This document shows positions 35,372 to 44,371 of a stretch of DNA of 64,000 nucleotides, in pieces; the first letter of the stretch is position 1; each line of letters begins with the position of its first letter. The notes below the pieces were generated by a model that saw only the letters and a program-made list of their open reading frames with translations, was not told the DNA's origin and did not search any database. Location: assembly GCA_023457495.1 (NCBI GenBank), contig JAEWLQ010000028.1, forward strand, positions 1 to 64,000, read 5' to 3'. The translations under genes were made by a program, and so were the position numbers. The stretch is from Pseudomonadota bacterium (lineage in GTDB: Bacteria > Pseudomonadota > Gammaproteobacteria > Steroidobacterales > Steroidobacteraceae).

Positions 35372-37242
35372 ACCATCTCCCGCGATTCGCGCGAATCTTC
35401 GCGCTCGTCCTGGTTGCCTGGTCCATCGGCGGCGTTGCCCGGGCCGATGAGCGCATCCTCGCATTCGACAGCGCGATCACCGTGCAGCCCGACGGCACGC
35501 TGGCCGTGCGCGAAACCATCCGCGTGCGCGCGGAAGGCGACAAGATCCGCCGCGGCATCTACCGCGAGTTTCCGACTATCTACCCCGGAAAGGGCGGGCG
35601 GCAGGTCGTCGTCGGTTTCGCGTTCGAATCCGCGACGCGTGATGGAGCGCCCGAGCCGTGGCGCATGGAACAGGTCGGCAACGGCGTGCGCATCTACCTC
35701 GGGAGCGCATCCGTCATGCTGCCGCGCGGCGAACACGTCTACGTGCTCGACTATCGCACCGACCGGCAGATGGGATTCTTCTCGGATCACGACGAGCTCT
35801 ACTGGAACGTGACGGGCCAGGGCTGGAGCCTGCCGATGGATCGCGTGACCGCCAACGTTCTGCTGCCGGCGACGATCCCGAGAGGCGAGCTGCGCCTCGA
35901 GGCGTACACGGGCTCGGAAAGCAACCAGGGCCGCGACTACACCGCGCAGGCCACCCCGGAAGGAGCCAGCTTCGCCGTGACGCGCGCCCTGCGTCCGAAC
36001 GAAGGTCTCACCATCGTCGCGATGTGGCCCAAGGGATTCATCAGCGCCGCGGTCGAAAACGCGCTGCCGCCCACTCCCGCGCAGTCGGCGAGTCCCGGCT
36101 ACGACTTCGCGCGCGATGCCGGCGAGTCCCGGCAGCAAAGCTGGAGCTCACCCGCGGAAGCGTTCCTGAAGCGTGATCTGCCGAAGGACAACCGCGCCGC
36201 CTGGTTCGCCCTCATCGGCCTCGCGCTGCTGCTGACTTACTACTACCTGGTGTGGGACAAGGTTGGCCGCGACCCGCCCGGGCGCGTGATCATTCCCGAA
36301 TACGAAATGCCGGAGAAGCAGTCCGCCGCATCGATGCGCTATCTGATGCGCATGAGTTACGACGACAAGTGTTTCGCGGCGAGCGTGCTCAGCCTGGCGG
36401 TCAAGGGATACCTGCGCATCGAGCAGAGCGACGGCATCCTCGGCCTCGGCCGCAAGTACACGTTGATCCGGGAGAAAACGGGCGAACAGCAGCCGCTCTC
36501 GCCCGATGAGCTTGCGCTGCACGCGGCCCTGTTCCGGCACGGCGACCGGCTGGAGCTGGAGCAGAAGAATCACGCGAAGGTGAGCCGCTCGCGCTCCGCG
36601 CACCGCTCATCGCTCAAGAGCCAGTACTCGTCCAGCTTCTTCCGCATCAACGGCGGCTGGCACGTGCTGGGCATCGCGCTGAGTCTCCTCGTCGCCGCGT
36701 CGTCGCTCGGCTGGCCGGGGTCGAGCGGTGTCTGGCCGATGTGGTACCTGACGACGCCGCTGGGATGGCTCACGCTGCTCGCGGTCGTCGCCGGGCTGGT
36801 CGCCAACGGCATATTCGGCAAGCTGCTCAGGGCGCCCACCGTGATCGGGCAGGCCGCGATGGACCACATCCGCGGCTTCAAGGCGTACCTGGAAGTCGCC
36901 GAGGGCGAGGACCTCAAGCGGATCAGCGGTCCACCGCCGCCGAAGATGACCGCGCGGATCTACGAGAACTATCTACCCGCCGCGCTCGCGCTCGAGGTCG
37001 AACAGCGCTGGGCGGAGAAGTTCGCCCGCGTCCTCGACATCCAGGAGCCCAATTACCACCCCGCGTGGTACGCAGGTTCGGGATGGAACCCCGCGAAGGT
37101 CGCGAGCTTCTCCTCGGGGCTCGGGTCCTCACTGTCGAGTGCGATCTCCTCGTCCGCGCAGGCGCCAGGCTCGAAGTCCGGCGGCGGAGGCGGCGGCCGC
37201 GTGGGCGGTGGCGGGGGAGGCGGCGGCGGCGGGGGCTGGTGA
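35368..37242 (+). CDS. DUF2207 membrane protein with glycine-rich tail
   Basis: A 624-residue protein: signal peptide (to about residue 27), extracytoplasmic beta-rich DUF2207 domain (28-225), a membrane helix near 272-290, a cytosolic part, two more helices near 430-475 and a C-terminal tail of almost pure Gly (after SKSGGGGGG) ending in Trp. The LemA + DUF2207 pair is a known arrangement; the Gly-rich tail resembles that of TPM-domain partners. Overlap ATGA with lemA indicates coupled translation. Function unknown. Confidence 0.9.
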   Translation: MNHLPRFARIFALVLVAWSIGGVARADERILAFDSAITVQPDGTLAVRETIRVRAEGDKIRRGIYREFPTIYPGKGGRQVVVGFAFESATRDGAPEPWRMEQVGNGVRIYLGSASVMLPRGEHVYVLDYRTDRQMGFFSDHDELYWNVTGQGWSLPMDRVTANVLLPATIPRGELRLEAYTGSESNQGRDYTAQATPEGASFAVTRALRPNEGLTIVAMWPKGFISAAVENALPPTPAQSASPGYDFARDAGESRQQSWSSPAEAFLKRDLPKDNRAAWFALIGLALLLTYYYLVWDKVGRDPPGRVIIPEYEMPEKQSAASMRYLMRMSYDDKCFAASVLSLAVKGYLRIEQSDGILGLGRKYTLIREKTGEQQPLSPDELALHAALFRHGDRLELEQKNHAKVSRSRSAHRSSLKSQYSSSFFRINGGWHVLGIALSLLVAASSLGWPGSSGVWPMWYLTTPLGWLTLLAVVAGLVANGIFGKLLRAPTVIGQAAMDHIRGFKAYLEVAEGEDLKRISGPPPPKMTARIYENYLPAALALEVEQRWAEKFARVLDIQEPNYHPAWYAGSGWNPAKVASFSSGLGSSLSSAISSSAQAPGSKSGGGGGGRVGGGGGGGGGGGW

Positions 37243-37332
37243 TCGAGTATGGGTCGCGCTCCTGCCACGATATGAACCGGTAAAAGTTCACGCTTTCGCC
37301 GCGCCCCGGGATGCCCCCGTTGCGCCCGGGCG

Positions 37333-37349
37333 GGTGCCGGGTAAGACTC
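37333..37349 (+). repeat. Possible degenerate family B repeat remnant
   Basis: GGGTGCCGGGTAAGACT resembles the left part of the family B element (GGTGCCGGGTGAGAAAT) with a few changes. It lies in the non-coding gap after the DUF2207 gene, where such elements are expected. Confidence 0.3.
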
Positions 37350-37414
37350 AGGTGCAATAACAAGCGGCCCGAAGCGCACGGAAGAGGCGCCGGGCCGACA
37401 ATACCGGGGACGAC

Positions 37415-37498
37415 GTGAAGCTTTCATTCCACCTGCCGGCCACTTTCGCCACGCTGTTCGCGCTCGCCGCCGGCCTGCTCCTCGGCTATATCCAGTAA
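37415..37498 (+). CDS. Candidate 27-residue single-helix membrane peptide
   Basis: GTG at 37415, with CGGGGA about 5 nt upstream, opens MKLSFHLPATFATL and continues as one hydrophobic helix ending LLLGYIQ before TAA at 37498. It lies alone in a 292-bp gap between larger genes. Charge at the N-terminus and length fit a small bacterial membrane protein. Could also be chance. Confidence 0.4.
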   Translation: MKLSFHLPATFATLFALAAGLLLGYIQ

Positions 37499-37534
37499 TA
37501 GAAAGACGGCCCCCGGTGGGCCACACTGCGCGTG

Positions 37535-38482
37535 ATGACGCGCAGCAGCCTCCTCATCGTCGCCGGCCTCGTGGCAGTTGCAGGCGCGTCGCTGTTGTTC
37601 GTCAGCCGTCAGGCTGCGCCGCCCGCGACGATCAAAGAATCGCCGCTCGATAGACCCGCCAGCCCATCGCCGACCCCGCCATCGGTTTCCGATACCCCCT
37701 CGCAGGCCGCGACCGGCGCGTCCGCCGCCACCCGCATCCGACCTCCCGATCCCATGGCGGTGACCTTTGCCGCGACCGACGACCTGCTGGCCTTCGTCGA
37801 GGGAATCCAGGGGGTCGCCGAGCGTGGCGACGGCGCGGCGGGGTATTACATGTTCCGCGCCCTGGACCGGTGCCTGACCGAATTCGAGCGTCGTTTCGGC
37901 GGTGGCCGGCGCGAACGTCCGCTCGATGAAGTCCTGGCGGACGAAAGCGTCCTGCGCCTCTTCGATGAAGCCGACCTGCTGCGGATACATGGTCAGTGCC
38001 AGCGTCTGCGCGAGTCCGATCCCGCGCGCCTGGGGCAGAAGGACGATTGGCTGTTGAAGTCGGCGGTGGCCGGCTATCCCCGCGGCCAGGCGGAATGGGC
38101 GCTGTGGCTCGTGAACGGCGGTTCGTCGCTTCCGGAAGGTGAAGCGCTCGAACAGGCCCGCGAGTTCGCGCGCGCGGCCTTGAGCTCGAACGATCCGGCG
38201 GTGTTTCCAGCGGTGAGTGCGGTGATCAGCGGGCTCTCGGAACGCGACGCGAGTCGCGAGTCGAGCTGGTTCGTCGCCGCCTGCCAGCGCGGGTTCGACT
38301 GCGGCCCGGGTTCCGAGATGACGCGGATCATTTGCCGCCTGGATCCGAACTGCCAGCCCGACGCATCCAGTCTCGATCAGTTGCGACGATCGGCGGGCCG
38401 CGACTTCGAAGCGATCGAACGCGGCGCGAGAGAGATCAACGCGGCCATCGACGCTCGCCAGTTCGACGAGCTCGGCCTGTAA
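37535..38482 (+). CDS. Membrane-anchored hypothetical protein with Sel1/TPR-like helices
   Basis: About 315 residues. An N-terminal helix (SSLLIVAGLVAVAGASLLFV) anchors it, followed by a Pro/Ser/Thr linker (to about 75) and a helical periplasmic domain (80-315) with WLLKSAVAGYPRGQAEWALWL, reminiscent of Sel1 repeats, and five or six Cys (CLTEFE, HGQCQ, ACQRGFDCG, IICRLDPNC). GTG 37532 is an alternative start. Function unknown. Confidence 0.7.
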   Translation: MTRSSLLIVAGLVAVAGASLLFVSRQAAPPATIKESPLDRPASPSPTPPSVSDTPSQAATGASAATRIRPPDPMAVTFAATDDLLAFVEGIQGVAERGDGAAGYYMFRALDRCLTEFERRFGGGRRERPLDEVLADESVLRLFDEADLLRIHGQCQRLRESDPARLGQKDDWLLKSAVAGYPRGQAEWALWLVNGGSSLPEGEALEQAREFARAALSSNDPAVFPAVSAVISGLSERDASRESSWFVAACQRGFDCGPGSEMTRIICRLDPNCQPDASSLDQLRRSAGRDFEAIERGAREINAAIDARQFDELGL

Positions 38483-38669
38483 TTCCGCCGGGTAGGAAAT
38501 CGCCGCACGCGCATTCTCCCGCGCGCGCAATACACGCGGAGTGCGCAACTTGTTAGCGTGTCCTTACCTCGAATGGCCGGCCAGACGAGTTCCCAACGAA
38601 CTCCTCACAGCTTGATCACAGCCCTCGAGTATCCCGGAACGTTCTGGCCGGTCGTCCGGGGACCAGCGA

Positions 38670-38870
38670 CTATTTCCGGAACAGCCAGAGGATCACCGAC
38701 ACCACCACGCTGACGATCAGCATCGTGGTCAGCGGAAAGAAGAACTTGAAGCCCGGACGGTCGACGACGAGGTCGCCGGGCAGCCGGAACAGCGGGAGCG
38801 AGGACAGCGGCTTCCACGCCAGGCCGACGACAACGATCAGCAATCCGATGACGATGAGCGTGCGGTTCAT
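38670..38870 (-). CDS. DUF2905 family membrane protein, 66 aa
   Basis: Small protein with two membrane helices (MNRTLIVIGLLIVVVGLAWK and TTMLIVSVVVSVILWLF) joined by the conserved segment LPGDLVVDRPGFKFFFPL, the DUF2905 signature. Full length for the family. Function unknown. It lies 77 bp upstream (rightward) of the stop-proximal end of the kinase gene and is not clearly in an operon. Confidence 0.9.
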   Translation of the reverse strand: MNRTLIVIGLLIVVVGLAWKPLSSLPLFRLPGDLVVDRPGFKFFFPLTTMLIVSVVVSVILWLFRK

Positions 38871-38947
38871 GGCGCCATTGTGCGCGCAACGTAACGAGGA
38901 CCAAACGCCTTACTGGTGGTTGGATACCGGCAGCCCGAACCACTCGA

Positions 38948-41464
38948 TCATCGCGGCGCACGTCCGGGAAATGACCCGGTCGCGGAAGTACCGGCCGAAG
39001 CGTCGCCGCGCGTCCACCGGTCGATGGTGCCGCGAAGCGCCGACAACGAGAACGGCTTGGCGAGATAGTCGTCCATGCCGGCCGCGACGCAGGCCTCGCG
39101 GTCGCCGGGCAAGGCATTGCCGGTCAGCGCGATGATGGGAACGCGCCGGCCCGGGGGCTCGGCCGCGCGGATCGCGCGCGCGGCGGCGAGTCCGTCCATC
39201 ACGGGCATCTGGCAATCCATGAGGATGAGATCGAGATCCGGATCGGCGGCCGCGGCCTTCACGCCCTCCTGCCCGTTCGAAGCCGTGGTGACTTTGAAGC
39301 CCAGCATGTCGAGCATCGCGCGCGCCATCTCCTGGTTCACCACGTTGTCCTCGACCACCAGCGCGCGGCCGCGCGAGCCGCTCGCGGGCAGCGCGCGCAC
39401 GCGGGTGCTCTGCGCCGTGTCCTGCGCGACCTCGAGCAGATCGGGCGTGCACAAGGGTTTCACGATGCCGCGGTTCGCGCCGGCGGGCGCGTTCGCATCC
39501 GCGTCCGGCGGCAGCAGCACGATGATTTCCATCTGACGCGAGCCCGCGGCGGCGCGCAGCTCGCTCATCGCCTGGTCGAGCTTCGTCGCGGCAGTGCAAT
39601 CGAAAACGATCCGGATGCGTCCGACGTTCGGCCCGAAGCGCCGCAATGCCGCGACGGCGTCGCCTGGCGAATCCGCGCAGATCACCTGGGCGCACATCGT
39701 GGCGAGGATCTCGCGCACCGGGTCGCGGATCACCGGATGCATTCCCACGACGATGGCGGCGGAGCCGCCGTCAGCGGACGTCGCGGCGGGAACGGGGCGC
39801 AGAATTCCCGCGGGGATTCTGAACGAGAAGCGGCTGCCGCGGCCCTGCTCACTCTCCAGGCCCATCGTGCCGCGCATGAGATCGACGAGTTGCCGGCTGA
39901 TCGCGAGGCCGAGGCCAGTGCCGCCGAACTTGCGTGTGATGCTGCCGTCGGCCTGCTCGAACGCCTCGAAGATGCGTTGTTGTTCCGTGGCGGCGATGCC
40001 GACGCCGGTGTCGGTGACGCTGAACTCGAGCACGCAGTCAGCCGATCCGTCCGGCACCACCGTGACCGCGAGCAGCACGGCGCCGCACTCGGTGAACTTC
40101 ACCGCGTTGTTGACGAGATTCCCGAGCACCTGGCGCAGACGGATCGGGTCGCCGTGGATCACGGCCGGCACGTCGCGCGCGAGGTGCGCCGCCAGCTCGA
40201 TGCCCTTGGCGTGCGCGCGGGCGCTGAACAGGCCCACGACCTGTTCGACCTCGCGGCGCAATTCGAAGGGTCCGATGGTGAGATCGAGTTTCCCGGCTTC
40301 GGCCTTCGACAGGTCGAGCACGTCATTGATGAGGGTGACCAACGCCTCCGCCGAGGACTTGAGCGTGCGGACGAAGCGGCGTTGCCGCGCATCGAGCGCG
40401 GTGTTCTCGAGCAGCGACGCCATGCCGACGACGCCGTTGAGTGGCGTGCGCAGCTCGTGACTCATGTTGGCGAGGAAACGCGACTTCGCCAGCACGGCGG
40501 CTTCCGCGGCGATGCGCGCGCGCTCGAGCATGTCGGCCGTTCGCTTCTGGTCGGAGATGTCGGTGATCACGGAGGCGATGCCGGTGATGGAGCCGTCTTC
40601 GGACAGGAGCGGCGTCTTCGCGACGATCACGTTGAAGGCTTTGCCGGCAGGGGTGTGGATCACCGTCTCGTACCGCTGCGGCTTCTTTTCCAGGAACAGC
40701 CGGTCGTCGGAATCGCGATGACCGTCCGGCGCCGGCAGGATGTCGTTCGCTTCGAGCGATCTTCCGATCACGTCATGGCGCGACCCACCGGCCATCTCCT
40801 CCCATGCGGCATTCACCATCGTGACGCGGCGTTCCACGTCGCGTATGACGACCGGAAGCGGCAGAGTTTCGAGCAGGGCGTGCATCACGCGCAGCGTGTT
40901 CGACAGCGCACGCTCGGTCTGCATGCGAGCGGTGATGTCAGCATGTGTGCCGGTCATGCGTGTGGCGCGGCCCGCGGCGTCGCGCTGCGTCACGTTGCCA
41001 TAGGTCTCCAGCCACACCCACCGGCCGTCGGCGTGCAGAACGCGGTGGCGGTTCTGAAACATCGGCGCGCGGCCGCGCAGCGCCTCGCGAGTGGCATCCG
41101 TGAATCCGGCGAGATCGTCCGGGTGCACGAGCCGCGCGAGCTGGTCGATGGGCCAGACGGCCTCGTGTTCCTCGCGGCCGATGAATCTCGCGAAGGCGCG
41201 GTCGACGAATAGTTGGCCACTCGCGATGTCCCAGTCCCACAGGCCCAGGTTGGACGCTTCGATCGCGATCTGCAGCCGCTGTGCATTGACGTCATGCGCA
41301 TCGCGCGCCTGTTGCGCATGGTCGATGAGCGCGAGGCAGCCCCGACGCAGGGTGTCGGCGTCGACCGCGGCGCCCGCGCGCAGTCCGGCCACCAGGTCGT
41401 CGAATTCGGACCCGGAAGCCAGGCCGAACGCCCGCGCGAGCTGGTTTTTCAGTTCAGGATTCAC
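38948..41464 (-). CDS. Hybrid sensor histidine kinase with PAS domains and receiver
   Basis: An 838-residue cytosolic kinase. PAS domain 1 spans about 62-180 (LQIAIEASNLGLWDWDIASG), PAS 2 about 190-310, HisKA with phosphoacceptor His336 in ANMSHELRTPLNG, HATPase_c about 440-565 (NLVNNAVKF, DTGVGI, GGTGLGLAIS), a degenerate receiver-like stretch, and a C-terminal receiver (about 695-815) with Asp in DLILMDCQMPVMDG and a KPF Lys. No membrane helix, so it senses a cytosolic signal. No dedicated regulator lies beside it; output may go through a phosphotransfer protein elsewhere. Confidence 0.93.
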   Translation of the reverse strand: MNPELKNQLARAFGLASGSEFDDLVAGLRAGAAVDADTLRRGCLALIDHAQQARDAHDVNAQRLQIAIEASNLGLWDWDIASGQLFVDRAFARFIGREEHEAVWPIDQLARLVHPDDLAGFTDATREALRGRAPMFQNRHRVLHADGRWVWLETYGNVTQRDAAGRATRMTGTHADITARMQTERALSNTLRVMHALLETLPLPVVIRDVERRVTMVNAAWEEMAGGSRHDVIGRSLEANDILPAPDGHRDSDDRLFLEKKPQRYETVIHTPAGKAFNVIVAKTPLLSEDGSITGIASVITDISDQKRTADMLERARIAAEAAVLAKSRFLANMSHELRTPLNGVVGMASLLENTALDARQRRFVRTLKSSAEALVTLINDVLDLSKAEAGKLDLTIGPFELRREVEQVVGLFSARAHAKGIELAAHLARDVPAVIHGDPIRLRQVLGNLVNNAVKFTECGAVLLAVTVVPDGSADCVLEFSVTDTGVGIAATEQQRIFEAFEQADGSITRKFGGTGLGLAISRQLVDLMRGTMGLESEQGRGSRFSFRIPAGILRPVPAATSADGGSAAIVVGMHPVIRDPVREILATMCAQVICADSPGDAVAALRRFGPNVGRIRIVFDCTAATKLDQAMSELRAAAGSRQMEIIVLLPPDADANAPAGANRGIVKPLCTPDLLEVAQDTAQSTRVRALPASGSRGRALVVEDNVVNQEMARAMLDMLGFKVTTASNGQEGVKAAAADPDLDLILMDCQMPVMDGLAAARAIRAAEPPGRRVPIIALTGNALPGDREACVAAGMDDYLAKPFSLSALRGTIDRWTRGDASAGTSATGSFPGRAPR

Positions 41465-41573
41465 CTGTCGCCTCTCTCCCCTGACAGTTTCGGCACCGGC
41501 ATCGATTACTGAGGGGATGGAGTGTGCGGCCGGTCACACTGCGCCGGCTCGGCATGGGTGGGCACGCTGAAAC

Positions 41574-41602
41574 GAAAAGGGCGCCGCTCGCGCGACGCCC
41601 TT
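41574..41602 (-). terminator. Rho-independent terminator for the beta-propeller gene
   Basis: On the minus strand AAGGGCGTCGC pairs with GCGGCGCCCTT (one G-T pair) across GCGA and runs into TTCGTTTC. It is 24 bp past the stop codon. Confidence 0.75.
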
Positions 41603-41625
41603 CCGGACCCGTCCCTTCTACCGGG

Positions 41626-42471
41626 TCAATCGACCTTGAATGCGATGATGGTGTTCTTGAAGAAGGTCGGCACGTAGACCGTCTTCGTGGCCGGATCCCA
41701 GCCGATGTCGGCGGTGCTGGTCTTGACGGCCTTGCCGTCGAACAGCAATTGCTTCTCGCCGCCGGCGGGCACGTACCAGATTGCGCCGCTCCATACCGAC
41801 ACCAGGAAGTCATCGCCGCCGGCGTTCTCCAGCCCGTCGACGCCGCCCGGCATGTCCTTCGCGAGCACCGTGAGCGACTTGTCCTGCTCGACGCGATTGA
41901 GCGCGTTGTCGTCGAGGACGTAGAGCGCCCCGTTGTGAACGAGCACGCCGTTCGGGCCCTTGAGCACCTTCTCATCGAGATGGACCGAGTGTTTGCCGTC
42001 TTTCACGACGAAGATCTTGCGGCCCTTCGAGTCGGACACGTACAGCGTGCCCTTGTCGTTCACGATGTCGTTGAGCTGCACGCCTTCCGGGATCGCGATC
42101 TTCTCCTTGATCTTCCCCGCGTCGATGTCGATGACCACGACGCCACCGGCGTCGGCCACGTACAGCAATTCGCCGTCATCCGACTGCGCGATGCCCTTCG
42201 GCGCATCGAGGCCCGTGATCCATTCGGCCGCGATGATCTTGCCGTCGAGCCCCACCTTGCCGATCGACCCCTTGCCGTCGACCGCCCAGGGCTCGCCATC
42301 GATGTTCGAAACGTAGAGCAGCTTGCGCTTCGCATCGAAACGCACGCCTTCGGGTACCTTCAGCGCGGCGTCGGATTCCCACAGCTTTGTGAGCTTGTGA
42401 GTCTTGCCGGTCTCAGCCTGCGCCGCGGCGATCATGGCCAGTGCGCTCAACGTGGCGAGGATTTTCTTCAT
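41626..42471 (-). CDS. Periplasmic beta-propeller protein (SMP-30/NHL-like)
   Basis: A 281-residue exported protein: signal peptide MKKILATLSALAMIAAAQA, then repeating four-strand blades with motifs such as KLLYVSNIDG, ELLYVADAGGVVVIDID, GTLYVSDSKGRKIFVV and GALYVLDDNALNRV, typical of SMP-30/gluconolactonase-like or NHL propellers. Start 42471 opens the signal. Predicted sugar-lactone hydrolase-like or binding protein; catalytic metal ligands are not clearly identifiable, so activity is uncertain. Followed by a good terminator. Confidence 0.82.
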   Translation of the reverse strand: MKKILATLSALAMIAAAQAETGKTHKLTKLWESDAALKVPEGVRFDAKRKLLYVSNIDGEPWAVDGKGSIGKVGLDGKIIAAEWITGLDAPKGIAQSDDGELLYVADAGGVVVIDIDAGKIKEKIAIPEGVQLNDIVNDKGTLYVSDSKGRKIFVVKDGKHSVHLDEKVLKGPNGVLVHNGALYVLDDNALNRVEQDKSLTVLAKDMPGGVDGLENAGGDDFLVSVWSGAIWYVPAGGEKQLLFDGKAVKTSTADIGWDPATKTVYVPTFFKNTIIAFKVD

Positions 42472-42553
42472 GGTGCGCGTCCCGGGTGAAAGGGAGGGGG
42501 AGTATAGTCGCGCCGCTTTGCGGGTCGCCACCCGCGTCCCCTATGCTGGATAC

Positions 42554-43171
42554 ATGCCCGTCACGACATTGTTTCCCACCCGCGTCTACACCGCGAATCT
42601 CACGCGCGGCGCCGCGGCCGACCTGAATTCGCGGCTGCTGCGCGAATGCCGCCAGCTCGCGGTCGAGGACGGCGGCGGACGCGCGTGGTCCGCCACTAAC
42701 TATCCGGGCGGGTACACGTCCTACAACTCGCTCGCGCGCATGCATCGCATGTCGCCGACCTTCGCCGCGCTCGAGAAGCGCATCGACGCGCACGTGCGCA
42801 AGTTTTCGCGCGCGCTCGACTTCGACCTCGCGGGGCGCAAGCTCTCGATGACCGACTGCTGGGTGAACGTGATGACGCGCCAGGTGGTGCACGGACTGCA
42901 CCTGCATCCGCTGGCGACGGTGAGCGGCACTTACTACGTGCGCACGCCGCGCGGCTGCTCGGGACTGAAATTCGAGGATCCGCGGCTCGACCGATTCATG
43001 GCCGCGCCGCCGCGCAAGACGCGCGCGCGCCGGGAAAACAGGGCCTGGGTGACGATCCCAGCGGAGCAGGGCAGGCTGGTGTTGTTCGAGAGCTGGCTGC
43101 GGCACGAGGTCGCGCCCAATCCGACCGAGGCCGAGCGGATCAGCATCTCGTTCAACTACTCGTGGTTCTGA
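42554..43171 (+). CDS. Putative 2OG-Fe(II) oxygenase (TIGR02466/PF13759 type)
   Basis: A 205-residue protein. The opening VTTLFPTRVYTANL and central TDCWVNVMTRQVVHGLHLHP, with iron-binding His residues, then SGTYYVRTPRGCSGLKFEDPR and LVLFESWLRHEVAPNPTEAERISISFNY fit this dioxygenase family. It should use 2-oxoglutarate and O2 to hydroxylate a protein or small molecule. Start 42554 matches the family N-terminus. Substrate unknown. Confidence 0.85.
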   Translation: MPVTTLFPTRVYTANLTRGAAADLNSRLLRECRQLAVEDGGGRAWSATNYPGGYTSYNSLARMHRMSPTFAALEKRIDAHVRKFSRALDFDLAGRKLSMTDCWVNVMTRQVVHGLHLHPLATVSGTYYVRTPRGCSGLKFEDPRLDRFMAAPPRKTRARRENRAWVTIPAEQGRLVLFESWLRHEVAPNPTEAERISISFNYSWF

Positions 43172-43192
43172 TTCCTGGGTTCTGATTCGTCG

Positions 43193-43807
43193 TCAGGCGA
43201 GCACCTGCTGAACCTGCGCGATCGCGCGGCTCCACGCGCCGGGATCGATCAGCGAGACGAACGCGAGGCCGGTGAGCGCGCCGTCGAGATGCGCGTCGTG
43301 ATTGATGCGGCCACGAGAGTTCTTCGACGCCCACCAGGTGTAGGCGAGATACCCGAACGCGAACAGCACCGCGGGAATCGGGATCGCGAAGTACAGGTAC
43401 AGCATCTGCGTCGGGTAGTAGAGGATGTACGCGAACAACACGCCGAGGATCGCACCCGAGGCGCCCAGCGAGGCGTAATCCGGATTGTTGCGGTGCTTAT
43501 AGACCGTGCCGAGACTGCTGATCACCAGCGTCACGAAATACAGCAGCGCGAAGCGCACTGAACCGATGGTGTATTCGAGCGCCGGGCCGAAGAAATACAG
43601 CGTCAATCCGTTGAACAGCAGGTGGGTGAAATCCGCGTGCACGAAACCGCACGCCACCACCGGGAAATAATCGCCCTTGCGCACAGTGTAGTAAGGCCGC
43701 AGCAGGCAGCGTTCGATGATGCGCGGCGAAGCCTTCAGGCCGAGCACACTGACGATGACCGTCACGATCAGGATGGTGAAAGAGACGGGGGCGAGCGCGA
43801 ATTCCAC
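43193..43807 (-). CDS. Rhomboid family intramembrane serine protease
   Basis: A 204-residue membrane protein of about six helices. The catalytic Ser117 lies in SLGASGAILG and the catalytic His in INHDAHLDGALTG (His173), the rhomboid dyad. N-terminal HADFTHLLFNGLTLYFFG supplies the conserved HxxxN-type helix 2. It cleaves substrate transmembrane helices within the inner membrane. Convergent with the 2OG oxygenase gene, 21 bp between stops. Confidence 0.92.
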   Translation of the reverse strand: MEFALAPVSFTILIVTVIVSVLGLKASPRIIERCLLRPYYTVRKGDYFPVVACGFVHADFTHLLFNGLTLYFFGPALEYTIGSVRFALLYFVTLVISSLGTVYKHRNNPDYASLGASGAILGVLFAYILYYPTQMLYLYFAIPIPAVLFAFGYLAYTWWASKNSRGRINHDAHLDGALTGLAFVSLIDPGAWSRAIAQVQQVLA

Positions 43808-43879
43808 TGGGTTACCTCGCCTGCGTCAGGCCGCGGATCGTGTTTTGTGCATGTGCGTGAACGATGCCACATCCGGGCC

Positions 43880-43906
43880 AAAAAAAAGCCCCGCGGAGCG
43901 GGGCTT
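43880..43906 (-). terminator. Strong terminator of a minus-strand transcript
   Basis: Perfect 9-bp stem AAGCCCCGC / GCGGGGCTT with a 3-nt loop, and a run of eight T on the minus strand. It lies upstream of the rhomboid start, so it ends some other leftward transcript. Confidence 0.85.
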
Positions 43907-44251
43907 GTTAGTGGGTCGTCGTCGACGTAGGTCCATCGCTGTCAGCCGATCGTGTCGGTTACACGGACTGAAAACTTTCGGCTGGGACGTTGGTGACCTT
44001 TCGGTCTCCGGCTAAACCTCTAAGCCCGCGTGTCAGTTCACGCTTTTGTCGACCCCGGCAGTAATCGAAAACTAAGCAACTACCGCCTGAACCCGTGCCC
44101 GTGAGCAAGTCCTAGTTTCTTTTCAAAAAACCGCTGTGTCCTCCGCGCATCATTTCTTTGATGCAATGCGAGCCACATTCCTCCGCCTTGTCCGCTCCAT
44201 CCGTTTCAGGGCTGCGAATCAGCCACTTAGAGATGGTTTCGGTACTGAGCT
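43880..44251 (-). ncRNA. Candidate structured non-coding RNA, about 370 nt
   Basis: A 564-bp gap holds no credible protein, yet it has a minus-strand promoter and a strong minus-strand terminator. Between them are RNA-like features: GACC-GAAA-GGTC with a GNRA tetraloop (about 44003-44014), GCATCA/TGATGC hairpin (about 44148-44165) and lower GC than the genes around. It does not match tmRNA, 6S, SRP RNA or RNase P as I know them. Tiny frames inside exist but none is persuasive. It could also be the processed 3' end of the kinase mRNA. Confidence 0.4.
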
Positions 44252-44257
44252 GGCCCG

Positions 44258-44285
44258 ATCATACGCCGAATCCGTTTTGCCACAA
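44258..44285 (-). promoter_or_regulatory. Candidate promoter for the minus-strand RNA
   Basis: On the minus strand TTGTGG (44280-44285), 16-bp spacer, TATGAT (44258-44263). Predicted start near 44251. The -10 box is good and the -35 box moderate. Confidence 0.45.
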
Positions 44286-44371
44286 TGTCTTAATCGCACG
44301 ACAATGGCTTCTTTCGAGAGTATCGGCACCGCGCGTCGCGACTGGATGTGAACGGCTGCGCAAATGCATCT

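Noticed and set aside
44120..44250. A 32-codon minus-strand frame (MWLALHQRND...) inside the ncRNA candidate
   Set aside because: GGAGGA touches the ATG, leaving no spacing for initiation; no evidence of conservation available.
43880..44251. tmRNA, 6S, SRP RNA or RNase P RNA as identity of the minus-strand RNA
   Set aside because: The tmRNA tag frame and CCA-end, the RNase P core and the SRP loop motif are not found. GGA triplets are not enriched enough to call it a CsrB-type RNA.
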